DNA from: Bog-532 sp963830385
GTDB lineage: Bacteria > Actinomycetota > Actinomycetes > Streptosporangiales > Streptosporangiaceae
Reading direction: 5' to 3'
NCBI GenBank assembly: GCA_963830385.1
Contig: CAWHMD010000005.1
Span: forward strand, 1,488,001 to 1,552,000
Length of the DNA: 64,000 nt
Shown here in pieces: positions 24,762 through 32,185 of the stretch (the first letter of the stretch is position 1; every line of letters starts with the position of its first letter). Both the position numbers and the translations under genes were made by a program. Under the pieces are notes generated by a model. It ran no database searches. It had not been told where the DNA came from and was given only the letters and a program-made list of their open reading frames with translations.

Positions 24762-25496
24762 TCAGGAGCGGCCGGCCTTCTTGGCGGCGCTGACGGCGGC
24801 GGGGATGCCGTCCCGGTACGGGTCGCCGTGGCCGGGCAGGATCACGTCGGCGGTCAGGCCGCGCAGCGCGTCCAGCGACCGGAGCGCCAGCGGGGTGTCC
24901 TCGTTGAGGCCGGACGGCATGATCTGCGGGCCCAGCCGCCCGGTGAACGGGTTCTTGGTCGCCATCACGTCCCCGGTCAGCAGTACCCGGCGGTCCTCCA
25001 GCAGCAGGGCCGCGCTGCCGGGGGTGTGCCCGGGCGCGTGCACCGCCCGCGGGCGGCCGGGGACGTCGATGGTCTCGCCGTCGGTGAAGCTGGAGACCTC
25101 CTTGATCGGGATCATCCGGGCCGCGCCCCGGCGGCCGAGCGAGAAGAACGTCCGGTAGAACTGCGCCCGCAGCAGGTAGCCCGCGATACTGCCGTCCTTC
25201 TTGCCCGGCTTACCGGTGCGGGCCGGCTCGACGTCGTCCGCGTGCACCCAGACCTTGGCCGGGGTCTCGGTGCGGGCCTTTTCGGCGAACCCGGTGTGGT
25301 CGGGGTGGGCGTGGGTGAGCAGGACCGCTTCGAGGTTCTGCAGCTGGCCTTGGCCCAGCGCGGCCAGCGAGCGGACGAAGAAGTCCCAGTCCCCCGGGGT
25401 GCCGGCGTCGACCAGGGTGAACTTGCCCCGGTCGCCGATGAGGTAGAAGTTCGTGACGCCCTGCGTCAGCAGCTGAACGCCGTCGGCCACTTCCAT
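24762..25496 (-). CDS. MBL-fold metallo-hydrolase
   Basis: 244 aa. The zinc motif HxHxDH reads THAHPDHTG (around residues 59-67). Other ligands are visible in VHAPGHTPGSAALLL and LLTGDVM. Glyoxalase II/lactonase-like, cytosolic. It is divergent from the DUF/TetR genes across a 99-bp gap containing a large dyad operator, so it is likely co-controlled by the TetR protein encoded at 26300. Confidence 0.88.
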   Translation of the reverse strand: MEVADGVQLLTQGVTNFYLIGDRGKFTLVDAGTPGDWDFFVRSLAALGQGQLQNLEAVLLTHAHPDHTGFAEKARTETPAKVWVHADDVEPARTGKPGKKDGSIAGYLLRAQFYRTFFSLGRRGAARMIPIKEVSSFTDGETIDVPGRPRAVHAPGHTPGSAALLLEDRRVLLTGDVMATKNPFTGRLGPQIMPSGLNEDTPLALRSLDALRGLTADVILPGHGDPYRDGIPAAVSAAKKAGRS

Positions 25497-25540
25497 GATG
25501 GTGCCTCCCGTATTGCCCCGTTTACTGGCTTGCGCGAGAA

Positions 25541-25577
25541 AGTTAATCAGACTAACTTGAGGTTAGTCAACTTAACT
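25541..25577. promoter_or_regulatory. Double-dyad operator between MBL and membrane/TetR genes
   Basis: An inner perfect inverted repeat GACTAAC-TTGAG-GTTAGTC (25550-25568) is flanked symmetrically, after 3-bp spacers, by AGTTAA (25541-25546) and TTAACT (25572-25577). The 37-bp site fills the centre of the divergent promoter region and can accommodate two TetR dimers. Assigned to the downstream TetR by neighbourhood. Confidence 0.7.
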
Positions 25578-25595
25578 TCGATCGGGAGTCTACCT

Positions 25596-26318
25596 GTGAA
25601 TGCCGTCTTGATTCGATCCGCTCAGCCCGGGCACGCACGGCGCGAGCGGTGGCTGATTCCGGTGGTGGCGGGGATCGGCTTCACCTTGTCCTGGGTGATC
25701 GGGCTGGTGCTGCCGGTGCCCAACCTGGCGGTGAACGCGCCGGCCAGTGAGGTCATTGCCCGCTACGGGCCGCACCTGGGACTGGTGCAGGCCCAGTTCG
25801 CGCTGACCGAAGGGCTGCCCGCGGTTGGGCTGGCGGTGATCACCGTGTTTCTGGCCCGGGCGGCCGGGCGCGCTGTCGGGCGCGGGCGGGCGCGGGTGAT
25901 CATGGTGTCTGGGCTGCTGGCCTCGGTCATCTCGCTGGCGCAGTACGCTCTGGGCGTGATGCTGGCCGGATGGGCGCTGCCCGGGCACGCGAGCGGCCGG
26001 ACCGCCGTGCTGTTCCAGGCGGTCAACCGCCTGGACGGGGTCAAGATGCTGGCGCTGGCGGTGCTGGCGGCGGCCACCTTGGCGCTGACCGGGCCGGGCG
26101 GGCCGTTGCCGCGCTGGCTCCGGTACGCGAGCCTGGCGCTGGCCATCTCGATCACCGTCTCCGGTGCCGGCTACCTCTTCCTGATCGAGGCGCTGGCTCC
26201 GGTGGCCTACGTGGCCGGGCTGGCTCTGCTGGTCTGGGTCACGGGCGTGGGAGTCGCGCTCGGCCAGGCCAGCGGCCGCCCGGCCCGGAAGCAGGACGCT
26301 TGCCGCGCGCGGGGCTGA
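25596..26318 (+). CDS. Multi-pass membrane protein of unknown function
   Basis: 240 aa from GTG 25596, with GGGAG seven bases upstream. About six TM segments: for example LIPVVAGIGFTLSWVIGLVL (about 22-41), VIMVSGLLASVISLAQYALG, MLALAVLAAATLALTG and VAYVAGLALLVWVTGVGVAL. No catalytic motif recognised; general appearance of DUF4386-like actinobacterial membrane proteins, not asserted. The TetR gene begins inside its last codons, so the pair is cotranslated and shares the double-dyad operator. Confidence 0.75.
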   Translation: MNAVLIRSAQPGHARRERWLIPVVAGIGFTLSWVIGLVLPVPNLAVNAPASEVIARYGPHLGLVQAQFALTEGLPAVGLAVITVFLARAAGRAVGRGRARVIMVSGLLASVISLAQYALGVMLAGWALPGHASGRTAVLFQAVNRLDGVKMLALAVLAAATLALTGPGGPLPRWLRYASLALAISITVSGAGYLFLIEALAPVAYVAGLALLVWVTGVGVALGQASGRPARKQDACRARG

Positions 26319-27055
26319 ACCGGGAGAAGCTCGCGGCCCAGGCGGCGGCGGTCGCGGACGAGACCGGGCTCGACCGGCTCACGCTGGCCGCCGTCGCCCA
26401 GCGCTGCGGGGTGTCCCTGCCCGGCCTGTACAAGCACGTCGACGGCCTCGACGCGGTCAAGCGCGACATCGCGGTGATCGGCGTTCGCGAGCTGACCGCG
26501 GTGCTGGCCGAGGCGGCGGCCGGGCTGGCCGGACGGGACGCGCTGCACGCGATAGCGGATGCGTACCGCCGGTTCGCGAAGGAGCATCCTGGGCGGCACG
26601 CAGCCAGCGCGTGGGCCCCTGCCCCGGGCGACGAAGAACACGAGGCAGCAGGGGCGGCCGCCGTCGGCGTGCTGGCCGCGGTGCTGAAGGGCTACCGCAT
26701 CGAAGGCGGCGACATGATCGACGCGGTCCGGATGATGCGCGCCTCCCTGTACGGCTTCGTGGCGCTGGAGGCGGCCGGTGGCTTCGGCCTGCCGCAGTCC
26801 GTCGACGCCACCTTCGAGCGCTACATCGACACCCTGGACACCGCCTGGTCCACCTGGCGCCGCTTACGATGCGAGCGTGACGACTCCGCTGGCCCGGGAC
26901 GAACCGCGGGTGCTGACGGCGGCCAGCCTCGGGGCGGCCTGGCTGATGATCGCCGGGGAAATCCTGGCCGAGGGCGTCGACAGCCGCTACGACGATCTCC
27001 CGGTCCGGGAGCTTTCGCTGGTCACGCTGACCGTCGAGCGGCCCGACCCGGATGA
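26300..27055 (+). CDS. TetR-family regulator (WHG-type ligand domain) with extended C-terminus
   Basis: 251 aa from TTG 26300, the only in-frame start just before LNREKLAAQAAAVADE. The HTH is LTLAAVAQRCGVSLPGLYKH. The C-terminal WHG-type domain ends at YGFVALEAAGGFGLPQSVD...YIDTLDTAW, about residue 190. The frame then continues for about 60 Arg/Gly-rich residues that overlap the next gene by 179 bp and look like out-of-frame translation. Either the natural stop was lost by a frameshift near 26870 or the long overlap is genuine. Likely represses its own operon and the divergent MBL gene. Confidence 0.8.
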   Translation: MPRAGLNREKLAAQAAAVADETGLDRLTLAAVAQRCGVSLPGLYKHVDGLDAVKRDIAVIGVRELTAVLAEAAAGLAGRDALHAIADAYRRFAKEHPGRHAASAWAPAPGDEEHEAAGAAAVGVLAAVLKGYRIEGGDMIDAVRMMRASLYGFVALEAAGGFGLPQSVDATFERYIDTLDTAWSTWRRLRCERDDSAGPGRTAGADGGQPRGGLADDRRGNPGRGRRQPLRRSPGPGAFAGHADRRAARPG

Positions 27056-27545
27056 CGAGATCATCGCCGGTCACGCCGACCCGGACCGGCTGGCCTGGAT
27101 GCGGGCCAACTTCACCGACCACACCCGGGTGGCGGCGCTGGGCGGGGCGGACAGCTACGCCACCCGGCTGTTCGACTACGACCACACCGGCCGGGACCAG
27201 GTCGCCTGGGTCATCGCCCGGCTCCGCCAGGATCCGGCCAGCCGTTCGGCGTCGATCACGACGTTCCAGCCGCTGACCGACAGCACGTACATCCCGTGCG
27301 TCAGCCTGCTCGACTTCTGGCTGCCGGGCGGCGCGGTGGAGCTGGTGGCCTACTGCCACAGCATCGACTTCGGAGCCAAGGGTTACGGCAACCTGGTCGA
27401 GCTGGCGGCGCTCCAGCAGCAGGTGGCCGCCGGGCTCGGCGCCCCGGTGGGACGGCTGGTCATGGTGGTCAAGTCGGCCCACGTGTACGCCACCGAGTTC
27501 GGCTACGTCCGCGGAGTCCTGGCTGCTCAGGCTGCCCAGGCATAG
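26877..27545 (+). CDS. Short, divergent thymidylate synthase (ThyA)-family protein
   Basis: 222 aa from GTG 26877. Compared by eye with E. coli ThyA (264 aa). DPASR matches DPDSRR. IPCVSLLDFW carries the catalytic Cys (APCH in ThyA). AYCHSID aligns with YQRSCD, keeping the Asp but replacing the phosphate-binding Arg166 with His. GYGN keeps the Asn177 equivalent. SAHVY keeps the His/Tyr of THLY. The N-terminal substrate loop is short, as in archaeal-type ThyA. It may make dTMP, hydroxymethylate dUMP/dCMP, or have lost activity. Follows TetR; the M50 gene is 55 bp downstream. Confidence 0.7.
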   Translation: MTTPLARDEPRVLTAASLGAAWLMIAGEILAEGVDSRYDDLPVRELSLVTLTVERPDPDDEIIAGHADPDRLAWMRANFTDHTRVAALGGADSYATRLFDYDHTGRDQVAWVIARLRQDPASRSASITTFQPLTDSTYIPCVSLLDFWLPGGAVELVAYCHSIDFGAKGYGNLVELAALQQQVAAGLGAPVGRLVMVVKSAHVYATEFGYVRGVLAAQAAQA

Positions 27546-27572
27546 ACGGTCAGGCTGCCCAGGCATAGACGG
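27527..27572. repeat. Tandem duplication of a 23-bp unit across a stop codon
   Basis: Two exact head-to-tail copies of a 23-bp unit beginning TCAGGCTGCCCAGGC (27527-27549 and 27550-27572). The first contains the TAG stop of the ThyA-family gene, so the duplication leaves the protein unchanged. A recent slippage event by appearance. Confidence 0.9.
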
Positions 27573-27600
27573 GGCAAAGCGGCGGATTTACCGTCAGAGC

Positions 27601-28257
27601 GTGACCGTCACGCAGGTCCCGCTGTCGGGTGGGACCGCCGCACTGATCGGGCTGGCCGCCCTGGCCGTCACCGTGCTCGATTCGGGCTGGCTCATCCTCC
27701 GGCACGGCACGGTGATGGCCCACGAGGGTGCCCACGCTGCCGCATCGGCCTTGCTGTTCCACAAGGTCAGCCGGATAAAGCTGAATATGGATGCCACCGG
27801 GGCGACCTACCACGATCCGGCGGGCTGCCTGGGGTCGGTGTTCGTCGGGTTCGCCGGGTACATCGGCCCCAGCTTGTTCGGTCTGGCGGCGGCCAAGATG
27901 ATCGAGACCGACCACATCCTCGCGGTGCTCTGGGTCGGGCTGTTTCTGCTGGCCCTGCTGCTGGTCATCGCCTGGATGTCGTTCGGCATGATCACTGTCG
28001 TGCTGGTCGGGGGCCTGGTCTTCCTCGTCCTCCGCTACACCCCGCTGGGGGCCCAGATCGCCGCCGCGTACGCCATCACCTGGCTGCTCCTGCTGACCGG
28101 GGTCCGGCGGATCCTTGAGATCGGGGCCGGATCCCAGGACGGCAAGAACCTGGCCAGCCAGACCCTCGTGCCCCGCGTGATCTGGTTCTTGCTCTGGCTG
28201 GGCTGCACGCTGGCCGCGGTCGCCATCGCCGGCAAATGGCTGGTCCTGCGCAGCTGA
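27601..28257 (+). CDS. M50B-like membrane metallopeptidase
   Basis: 218 aa from GTG 27601, five or six TM segments. The zinc motif H41-E-G-A-H45 lies at the end of the first long hydrophobic region (GTVMAHEGAHAAASA), as in site-2-protease-like Peptidase_M50B proteins. The third ligand Asp is not clearly identified. Intramembrane proteolysis is the family expectation; no anti-sigma substrate is adjacent. It stands in a plus-strand run after the ThyA-like gene but with its own 55-bp leader. Confidence 0.82.
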   Translation: MTVTQVPLSGGTAALIGLAALAVTVLDSGWLILRHGTVMAHEGAHAAASALLFHKVSRIKLNMDATGATYHDPAGCLGSVFVGFAGYIGPSLFGLAAAKMIETDHILAVLWVGLFLLALLLVIAWMSFGMITVVLVGGLVFLVLRYTPLGAQIAAAYAITWLLLLTGVRRILEIGAGSQDGKNLASQTLVPRVIWFLLWLGCTLAAVAIAGKWLVLRS

Positions 28258-28292
28258 CCGGAAATGTCGGTGGTCCCGGTTAGCGTGGGCTC

Positions 28293-28634
28293 GTGGTCAG
28301 GCTGGAGGAGATCCGGGCGGTGGCGATGACGCTGCCCCGGACCTCGGAGCACCTGATCCGGGAGTACGTGAAGTTCCGGGTCGGGAAGATCGTGTACGTG
28401 TCGGTGTCGCCGGACGAGACGACGATGGGTTTCGGGTTTCCCAAGGAGGAGCGGGACGCCCTGATCGCGGCCGAGCCGGACAAGTTCGCGTTGCCGCGGC
28501 TGTCCGACCAGCGGTTCCACTGGGTACACGCGCGGCTGGCGGCGCTCGGCCCGGACGAGATGCGCGAGCTGGTGATCGATGCCTGGCGGATGTGCGTGCC
28601 GAAGAAGGTAGCCGCGGCCCGGCTGGGCGACTGA
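28293..28634 (+). CDS. MmcQ/YjbR-family DNA-binding-like protein
   Basis: 113 aa, standard size. Typical family landmarks: EIRAVAMTLPRTSEHLIRE at the N-terminus, KFRVGKIVYVSVSPDE for the central sheet, and a C-terminal RFHWVHARLAALGPDEMRELVIDAWR. The fold is related to the double-wing DNA-binding domain. GTG start at 28293. No regulatory context; convergent with the dioxygenase gene (5-bp gap between stops). Confidence 0.9.
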   Translation: MVRLEEIRAVAMTLPRTSEHLIREYVKFRVGKIVYVSVSPDETTMGFGFPKEERDALIAAEPDKFALPRLSDQRFHWVHARLAALGPDEMRELVIDAWRMCVPKKVAAARLGD

Positions 28635-28639
28635 GGCGT

Positions 28640-29416
28640 CTACAGGCCCGAATAAATGGCCTGCTCGACTGGGGTTGGCGGTCCGGTGCGGGCGTCGGGA
28701 GCCGGGAGCTCGTCCGCGGTGAGCTGGACGGGCGGCTGGGCCATCATCTTGGCGGAACGACCACGGTGCGGCCAGGACGCGGCGTGCACCAGGAAGGGGT
28801 GGCAGAGGAAGACGTCACCAGCCTGGCCAGTGGCCCAGGCGGTCGGCCGGTGGGCGCTGACCTGCGCCGCCTGCTGGGCCGCAGGCAGCCAGGGCATACC
28901 GTCATCGCCGCCCGGAGCCAGGATCGGCGGGACGTCCAGGTGCGAGCCGGGGCGGAGCCGGGTGGGCGCGTCGTCCGGCCCTACGTCGGTGAACAGGTAG
29001 AGCGCCAGCAGGCCCCGGCCGCGCGAACGCAGGCTGACACGCTGGCCGCGGTCGTCGGAGTAGCTGCCCTCGATGTGCCAGCCCGCGTCGCCGGGGTCGT
29101 CCGGGTGGGGGAACCGCACCGGGATCGTCCCGCCGACCCCGGGGTGACGAATCCAGCGGCCCGCGCCCAGCAACTGGTCGCAGGCCTCCCCCACCGGCCG
29201 GGTGGTGCCCGCGGCGGCGAACGGGGCACCGCCGGGAGTGATGATCCGTATCACCGGCTTGGTCCAGGTGGCCGGGTCGTCGCGCCGCACACCGTGCGTG
29301 GCCAACTCGGCCCAGATGATGTCCGTGCACGCGCGGGCGACGTCAGCCGGGATCGCACCGCGGATGGCGACGTAGCCGTCGGCGACGAACTGGTCGATCT
29401 CCTCTGGGCGCAGCAC
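28640..29416 (-). CDS. Phytanoyl-CoA dioxygenase (PhyH)-family oxygenase
   Basis: 258 aa. Fe(II)/2-oxoglutarate fold: N-terminal IDQFVADGYVAIRGAIP, a central iron-ligand segment WHIEGSYS (HxE rather than the usual HxD), then a distal His in FLCHPFLVHAASWPHRG with an Arg for 2-oxoglutarate. The HxE variant may still bind iron but is worth noting. It hydroxylates an unknown small molecule. Divergent from the TetR gene at 29585. Confidence 0.85.
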   Translation of the reverse strand: MLRPEEIDQFVADGYVAIRGAIPADVARACTDIIWAELATHGVRRDDPATWTKPVIRIITPGGAPFAAAGTTRPVGEACDQLLGAGRWIRHPGVGGTIPVRFPHPDDPGDAGWHIEGSYSDDRGQRVSLRSRGRGLLALYLFTDVGPDDAPTRLRPGSHLDVPPILAPGGDDGMPWLPAAQQAAQVSAHRPTAWATGQAGDVFLCHPFLVHAASWPHRGRSAKMMAQPPVQLTADELPAPDARTGPPTPVEQAIYSGL

Positions 29417-29485
29417 GCGGCCAGGATCGCACCGGGCCGCGGCGGGTCGCCAGCCATTTTCGGGCGGCCCGTTACCATAGAAAAA

Positions 29486-29499
29486 CGGAGGGTTCTCCG
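29486..29499. promoter_or_regulatory. TetR-type operator CGGAG-GGTT-CTCCG
   Basis: Perfect 5-bp arms with a 4-bp centre, just after a TACCAT -10-like element (29474-29479), in the gap between the divergent PhyH oxygenase and TetR genes. Presumed autoregulatory site. Confidence 0.5.
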
Positions 29500-29584
29500 C
29501 TGAGCTGGCGGGCCGGCGGCTGGTGGCCGGTGGCTGGTGGGCCGGCGGTGACGGCGGAGGCGTGGCGACGGAAGGGGGTATACG

Positions 29585-30157
29585 GTGGCGGCGACCGAGC
29601 CGCGGCCGCTACGGGCGGACGCCCAGCGCAACCGCGGCCGCCTGCTGGCCGTGGCCGCCCGCGCGTTCTCCCAGGACGGGCCGGACGTGACCCTCGATTC
29701 GATCGCGAAGGACGCCGGGGTCGGCATCGGGACGCTGTACCGGCACTTCCCGACCCGCGAGGCGCTGGTCGAAGCCACCTACCGGAACGAGCTGGCGCGG
29801 CTCTGCGACGCGGCCGACGACCTGCTGGCCACGCTGCCGCCGGACCAGGCGACCCGGCAGTGGATGGACCGGTTCATCGACTACATGACGACCAAGCGCG
29901 GGATGGCCGACGCGCTGCGGGCGGTCGTCGCGTCCGGCGGCGATCCGTTTTCGCAGAGCCTGGGCCGGCTGCTGGGCGCGATCACCATCCTGCTGGCGGC
30001 GGGGGCGGCGGCCGGCACGATCCGGCCCGACGTCCAGCCGGGTGACGTGCTGGCCAGCTTGAGCGGGGTGTCGCTGACCGCGGGCGAACCCGCCCAGCGC
30101 GAACAGGCCAGCCGGATGCTGGACCTGCTGATGGACGGGCTGCGCTACCGCGGCTGA
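29585..30157 (+). CDS. TetR/AcrR-family transcriptional regulator
   Basis: 190 aa from GTG 29585, with GGAAGGGGG 6 bases upstream. The HTH reads VTLDSIAKDAGVGIGTLYRHFPTRE (quoted stretch residues about 35-59; core DSIAKDAGVGIGTLYRHF). The C-terminal region has the SbtR-like pattern RGMADALRAVVASGG and MLDLLMDGLR. A CGGAG dyad upstream fits autoregulation, and the divergent dioxygenase is the likely second target. Confidence 0.9.
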   Translation: MAATEPRPLRADAQRNRGRLLAVAARAFSQDGPDVTLDSIAKDAGVGIGTLYRHFPTREALVEATYRNELARLCDAADDLLATLPPDQATRQWMDRFIDYMTTKRGMADALRAVVASGGDPFSQSLGRLLGAITILLAAGAAAGTIRPDVQPGDVLASLSGVSLTAGEPAQREQASRMLDLLMDGLRYRG

Positions 30158-30701
30158 CAGCTCAGTGGGTCAGCTGGGTCTCGATCGTGCCGGCGTAGGG
30201 CGCCTGGAGCGGCCACCGTGGGCAGGGTGGTGAGTGGGGTGACCGAGAACAGTTGGCCGCGCCGGGCGTCCTGGGTGTGGTGGGGTCGGCGGGGACGGGG
30301 CTTCGCGTGCCGGGGGTGCGTCTTCATGCCAGTGACGCTAGGGATCTGGGACGAGCCGGACGATAGGGCCAGCTTCCGGGTTCGCCGGTAGGGTCAGCTC
30401 CCGGCCGACGGGCCGTTGGCGCCTTCGCCTGTCTGCTCGATGGCGCCAACGGGCGCGTCATAGCACGCTCGTTGGCGCCATCGGGCGCACGATGAACCGG
30501 GGCGTCCGGGGCGTGATGGTGCGGTGGGCCTGGCGGGGCGGGCGGGCGGCTGGGTGCGGGCCGGGTGGATGGCGGCACCGTGCCGGTCCCAGCCGGACCG
30601 ACGACGCCTTCGTGCCGGTTGGTGAGCCCGGGCGGTGCGGGGTCACGCGTGGGGCGGCCCGGTGACTCCGATGAATTGCCGGGGACCGGTTGCGCCGTTC
30701 A
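30158..30701. other. Gene-free convergent region
   Basis: About 540 bp between the rightward TetR gene and the leftward rskA gene. Short open frames exist on the minus strand, but none has a ribosome site or recognisable protein. The notable content is the set of GTTGGCGCC inverted repeats at 30415-30483; the rest is Arg/Pro-coding-looking GC-rich sequence, possibly decayed coding DNA. Confidence 0.6.
30415..30483. repeat. Three alternating GTTGGCGCC inverted repeats
   Basis: GTTGGCGCC (30415-30423), then CGATGGCGCCAAC (30438-30450), then GTTGGCGCCATCG (30471-30483). The last two form a perfect 13-bp inverted repeat with a 20-bp loop; the first can pair with the middle one over 9 bp, so two mutually exclusive hairpins are possible. 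Located between convergent genes, consistent with a bidirectional terminator or a binding site. Confidence 0.75.
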
Positions 30702-31502
30702 TCAGGTGGACAGCGGCATGGCCACGATCGGGTTCGTGGTCGGCTTCAGGGTGCCGCCCGCGGGCTCGACCGTGATGCCGAGCGAGTACCCCTTGACGTA
30801 GCCGGACGCGACGACCGGGACGGTCCGGCCGTGCTCGGCCGTGGTGAGCAGGCCGGACGGCTGGGCCACGGACGGCCCCAGCAGCCACAGCTCGTAGACC
30901 TTGCCGGCCGGCAGGGCGGGCAGCCCCGAGGTGACCACGACCAGCTTGGCCTGGCCGGGTGAGAGGATCGCGGACACCGAGCCGCCCACCGACGTCTTGT
31001 TGCTGACCAGGTGCAGGTCGTTGGCCGCGAGCACCGTGTCGATCTGCTGGTTGTGCGCCCGGGCCGCGCTGAGCTGGCTCTCGACGGCGGACAGCTGCTG
31101 ATGGGCGTTGTTCTGCTGGACCCCGAACACCACGGCCAGCGCCACGCTGGCGGCGGCCACCGCCACCGAGATGCGCGGAATCCACATCCGGCGGGCGCGG
31201 CGCGCCGACCGGGCGGACCGGATCGGCCGGGCCGCCGCCCGGCTCGGCTGATCGTCAGTGATCGGCGGCAGCTGCCGGGTCCGCTCGGCGGCGGCCAGCA
31301 CCCGGCCCCGCAACTGGGCGGGCGGCCGTTCGGCGGCGGCCAGGCCCAGCCGGGACGCGGTCTCCCGCAGCCCCCGGACCTCGGCCGAGCATGCCCCGCA
31401 GTGGGTCAGGTGCCGCTCGAACTCGTCCAGCTCTTCCGGTGCCAACGCGTCGACGGCGTAGCTGCCCGTCAGCGTGTGGAGTTCGTTCTGCTGGAACCTC
31501 AC
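30702..31502 (-). CDS. rskA: RskA-type anti-sigma factor
   Basis: 266 aa. The N-terminal zinc-binding anti-sigma domain has H-x3-C-x2-C (HLTHCGAC) near residues 31-38. A single TM segment, ISVAVAAASVALAVVFGV, lies near 110-127. The extracytoplasmic RskA domain follows, with the typical KVYELWLLG and PTTNPIVAMPL end. It binds and inhibits SigK at the membrane; release in mycobacteria involves site-2 proteolysis. The GTG start overlaps the sigK stop (GTGA). Confidence 0.92.
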   Translation of the reverse strand: MRFQQNELHTLTGSYAVDALAPEELDEFERHLTHCGACSAEVRGLRETASRLGLAAAERPPAQLRGRVLAAAERTRQLPPITDDQPSRAAARPIRSARSARRARRMWIPRISVAVAAASVALAVVFGVQQNNAHQQLSAVESQLSAARAHNQQIDTVLAANDLHLVSNKTSVGGSVSAILSPGQAKLVVVTSGLPALPAGKVYELWLLGPSVAQPSGLLTTAEHGRTVPVVASGYVKGYSLGITVEPAGGTLKPTTNPIVAMPLST

Positions 31503-32101
31503 CAGCTCACCTCCATACAGTCACGCATCCTGATCAGCCCATCACGAATTCTGGTCTTGACCGTGCCCAGGGCAACACCGAGAAGCTTCGCGACCTGCGG
31601 ATACGTGTACCCCCCGTAGTAAGCCAGTTGCACCGACTCGCGCTGCAACTCGGTCAGGCCGCCCAGGCAGCGGCGGACCCGCTGGCTGTCCAGGCTGGCT
31701 TCGACCGCCTCGGCCACGTCGTCGGGGCCGGAGACCGGATCCGGGGCGAATTTATGATCCCGCTGGGTCGCGGAAGTCTCCGCCCGGACCCGGTCCACGG
31801 CGCGGCGGTGGGCCATGGTCAAAACCCACGACACCGCTCCTCCTCGGCCGACGTCAAAGCGCGACGCCGTCCTCCACACCTCCAGCAGCACTTCCTGCGC
31901 GACCTCTTCCGACTGGGCCGGGTCCCGGAGCACCTTCTTGATCAACCCGAAGACCGGAGCACTGAGTTCGTCGTAGACCGCTTCGAACGCCGCGTGGTCA
32001 CCACGCGCCACCCGAGCCAGGAGCCCCGCCAGGATCTGGTCCCTCCCCTCCTCGGGACCAGGGCCTGGCTGAGGCTGCTGCCGCATGCGGGGTGCATCCA
32101 T
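31499..32101 (-). CDS. sigK: ECF sigma factor SigK
   Basis: 200 aa. Region 2 covers about residues 35-105 (AFEAVYDELSAPVFGLI, EEVAQEVLLEVWRTA, VSWVLTMAHRRAVDRVR). Region 4 covers about 140-195 (LGGLTELQRESVQLAYYGG, YPQVAKLLGVALGTVKTRIR). I chose ATG 32101 although it has no ribosome site: a SigK-like -10 (CCGAAT) ends 8 bases upstream, so the transcript should start at or within a base of this ATG (leaderless). Paired with rskA and divergent from a molybdoenzyme and fasciclin lipoprotein, the mycobacterial SigK-regulon theme. Confidence 0.9.
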   Translation of the reverse strand: MDAPRMRQQPQPGPGPEEGRDQILAGLLARVARGDHAAFEAVYDELSAPVFGLIKKVLRDPAQSEEVAQEVLLEVWRTASRFDVGRGGAVSWVLTMAHRRAVDRVRAETSATQRDHKFAPDPVSGPDDVAEAVEASLDSQRVRRCLGGLTELQRESVQLAYYGGYTYPQVAKLLGVALGTVKTRIRDGLIRMRDCMEVSW

Positions 32102-32108
32102 GACTGTT

Positions 32109-32135
32109 ATTCGGAACGGATCGGTGGACGGATGG
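32109..32135 (-). promoter_or_regulatory. SigK-like promoter for sigK-rskA
   Basis: Minus strand CCATCC (32135-32130), 15-bp spacer, CCGAAT (32114-32109). From memory this is the mycobacterial SigK consensus (CCATCC-N15/16-CCGAAT). The start codon is 8 bases downstream of the -10, implying autoregulation and a leaderless mRNA. Confidence 0.7.
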
Positions 32136-32150
32136 GTGCAAATTTCCTTC

Positions 32151-32177
32151 CAATCCGGGCCCGGTCTGGTTCCGAAT
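32151..32177 (+). promoter_or_regulatory. SigK-like promoter for molybdoenzyme gene
   Basis: CAATCC (32151-32156), 15-bp spacer, CCGAAT (32172-32177): same -10 and spacing as the opposite promoter with one -35 change. The GTG start at 32186 lies 8 bases after the -10, again leaderless. Confidence 0.65.
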
Positions 32178-32185
32178 GACTGACC

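Noticed and set aside
30145..30327. 60-codon minus-strand frame in the convergent gap
   Set aside because: No ribosome site or family resemblance; likely chance open frame.
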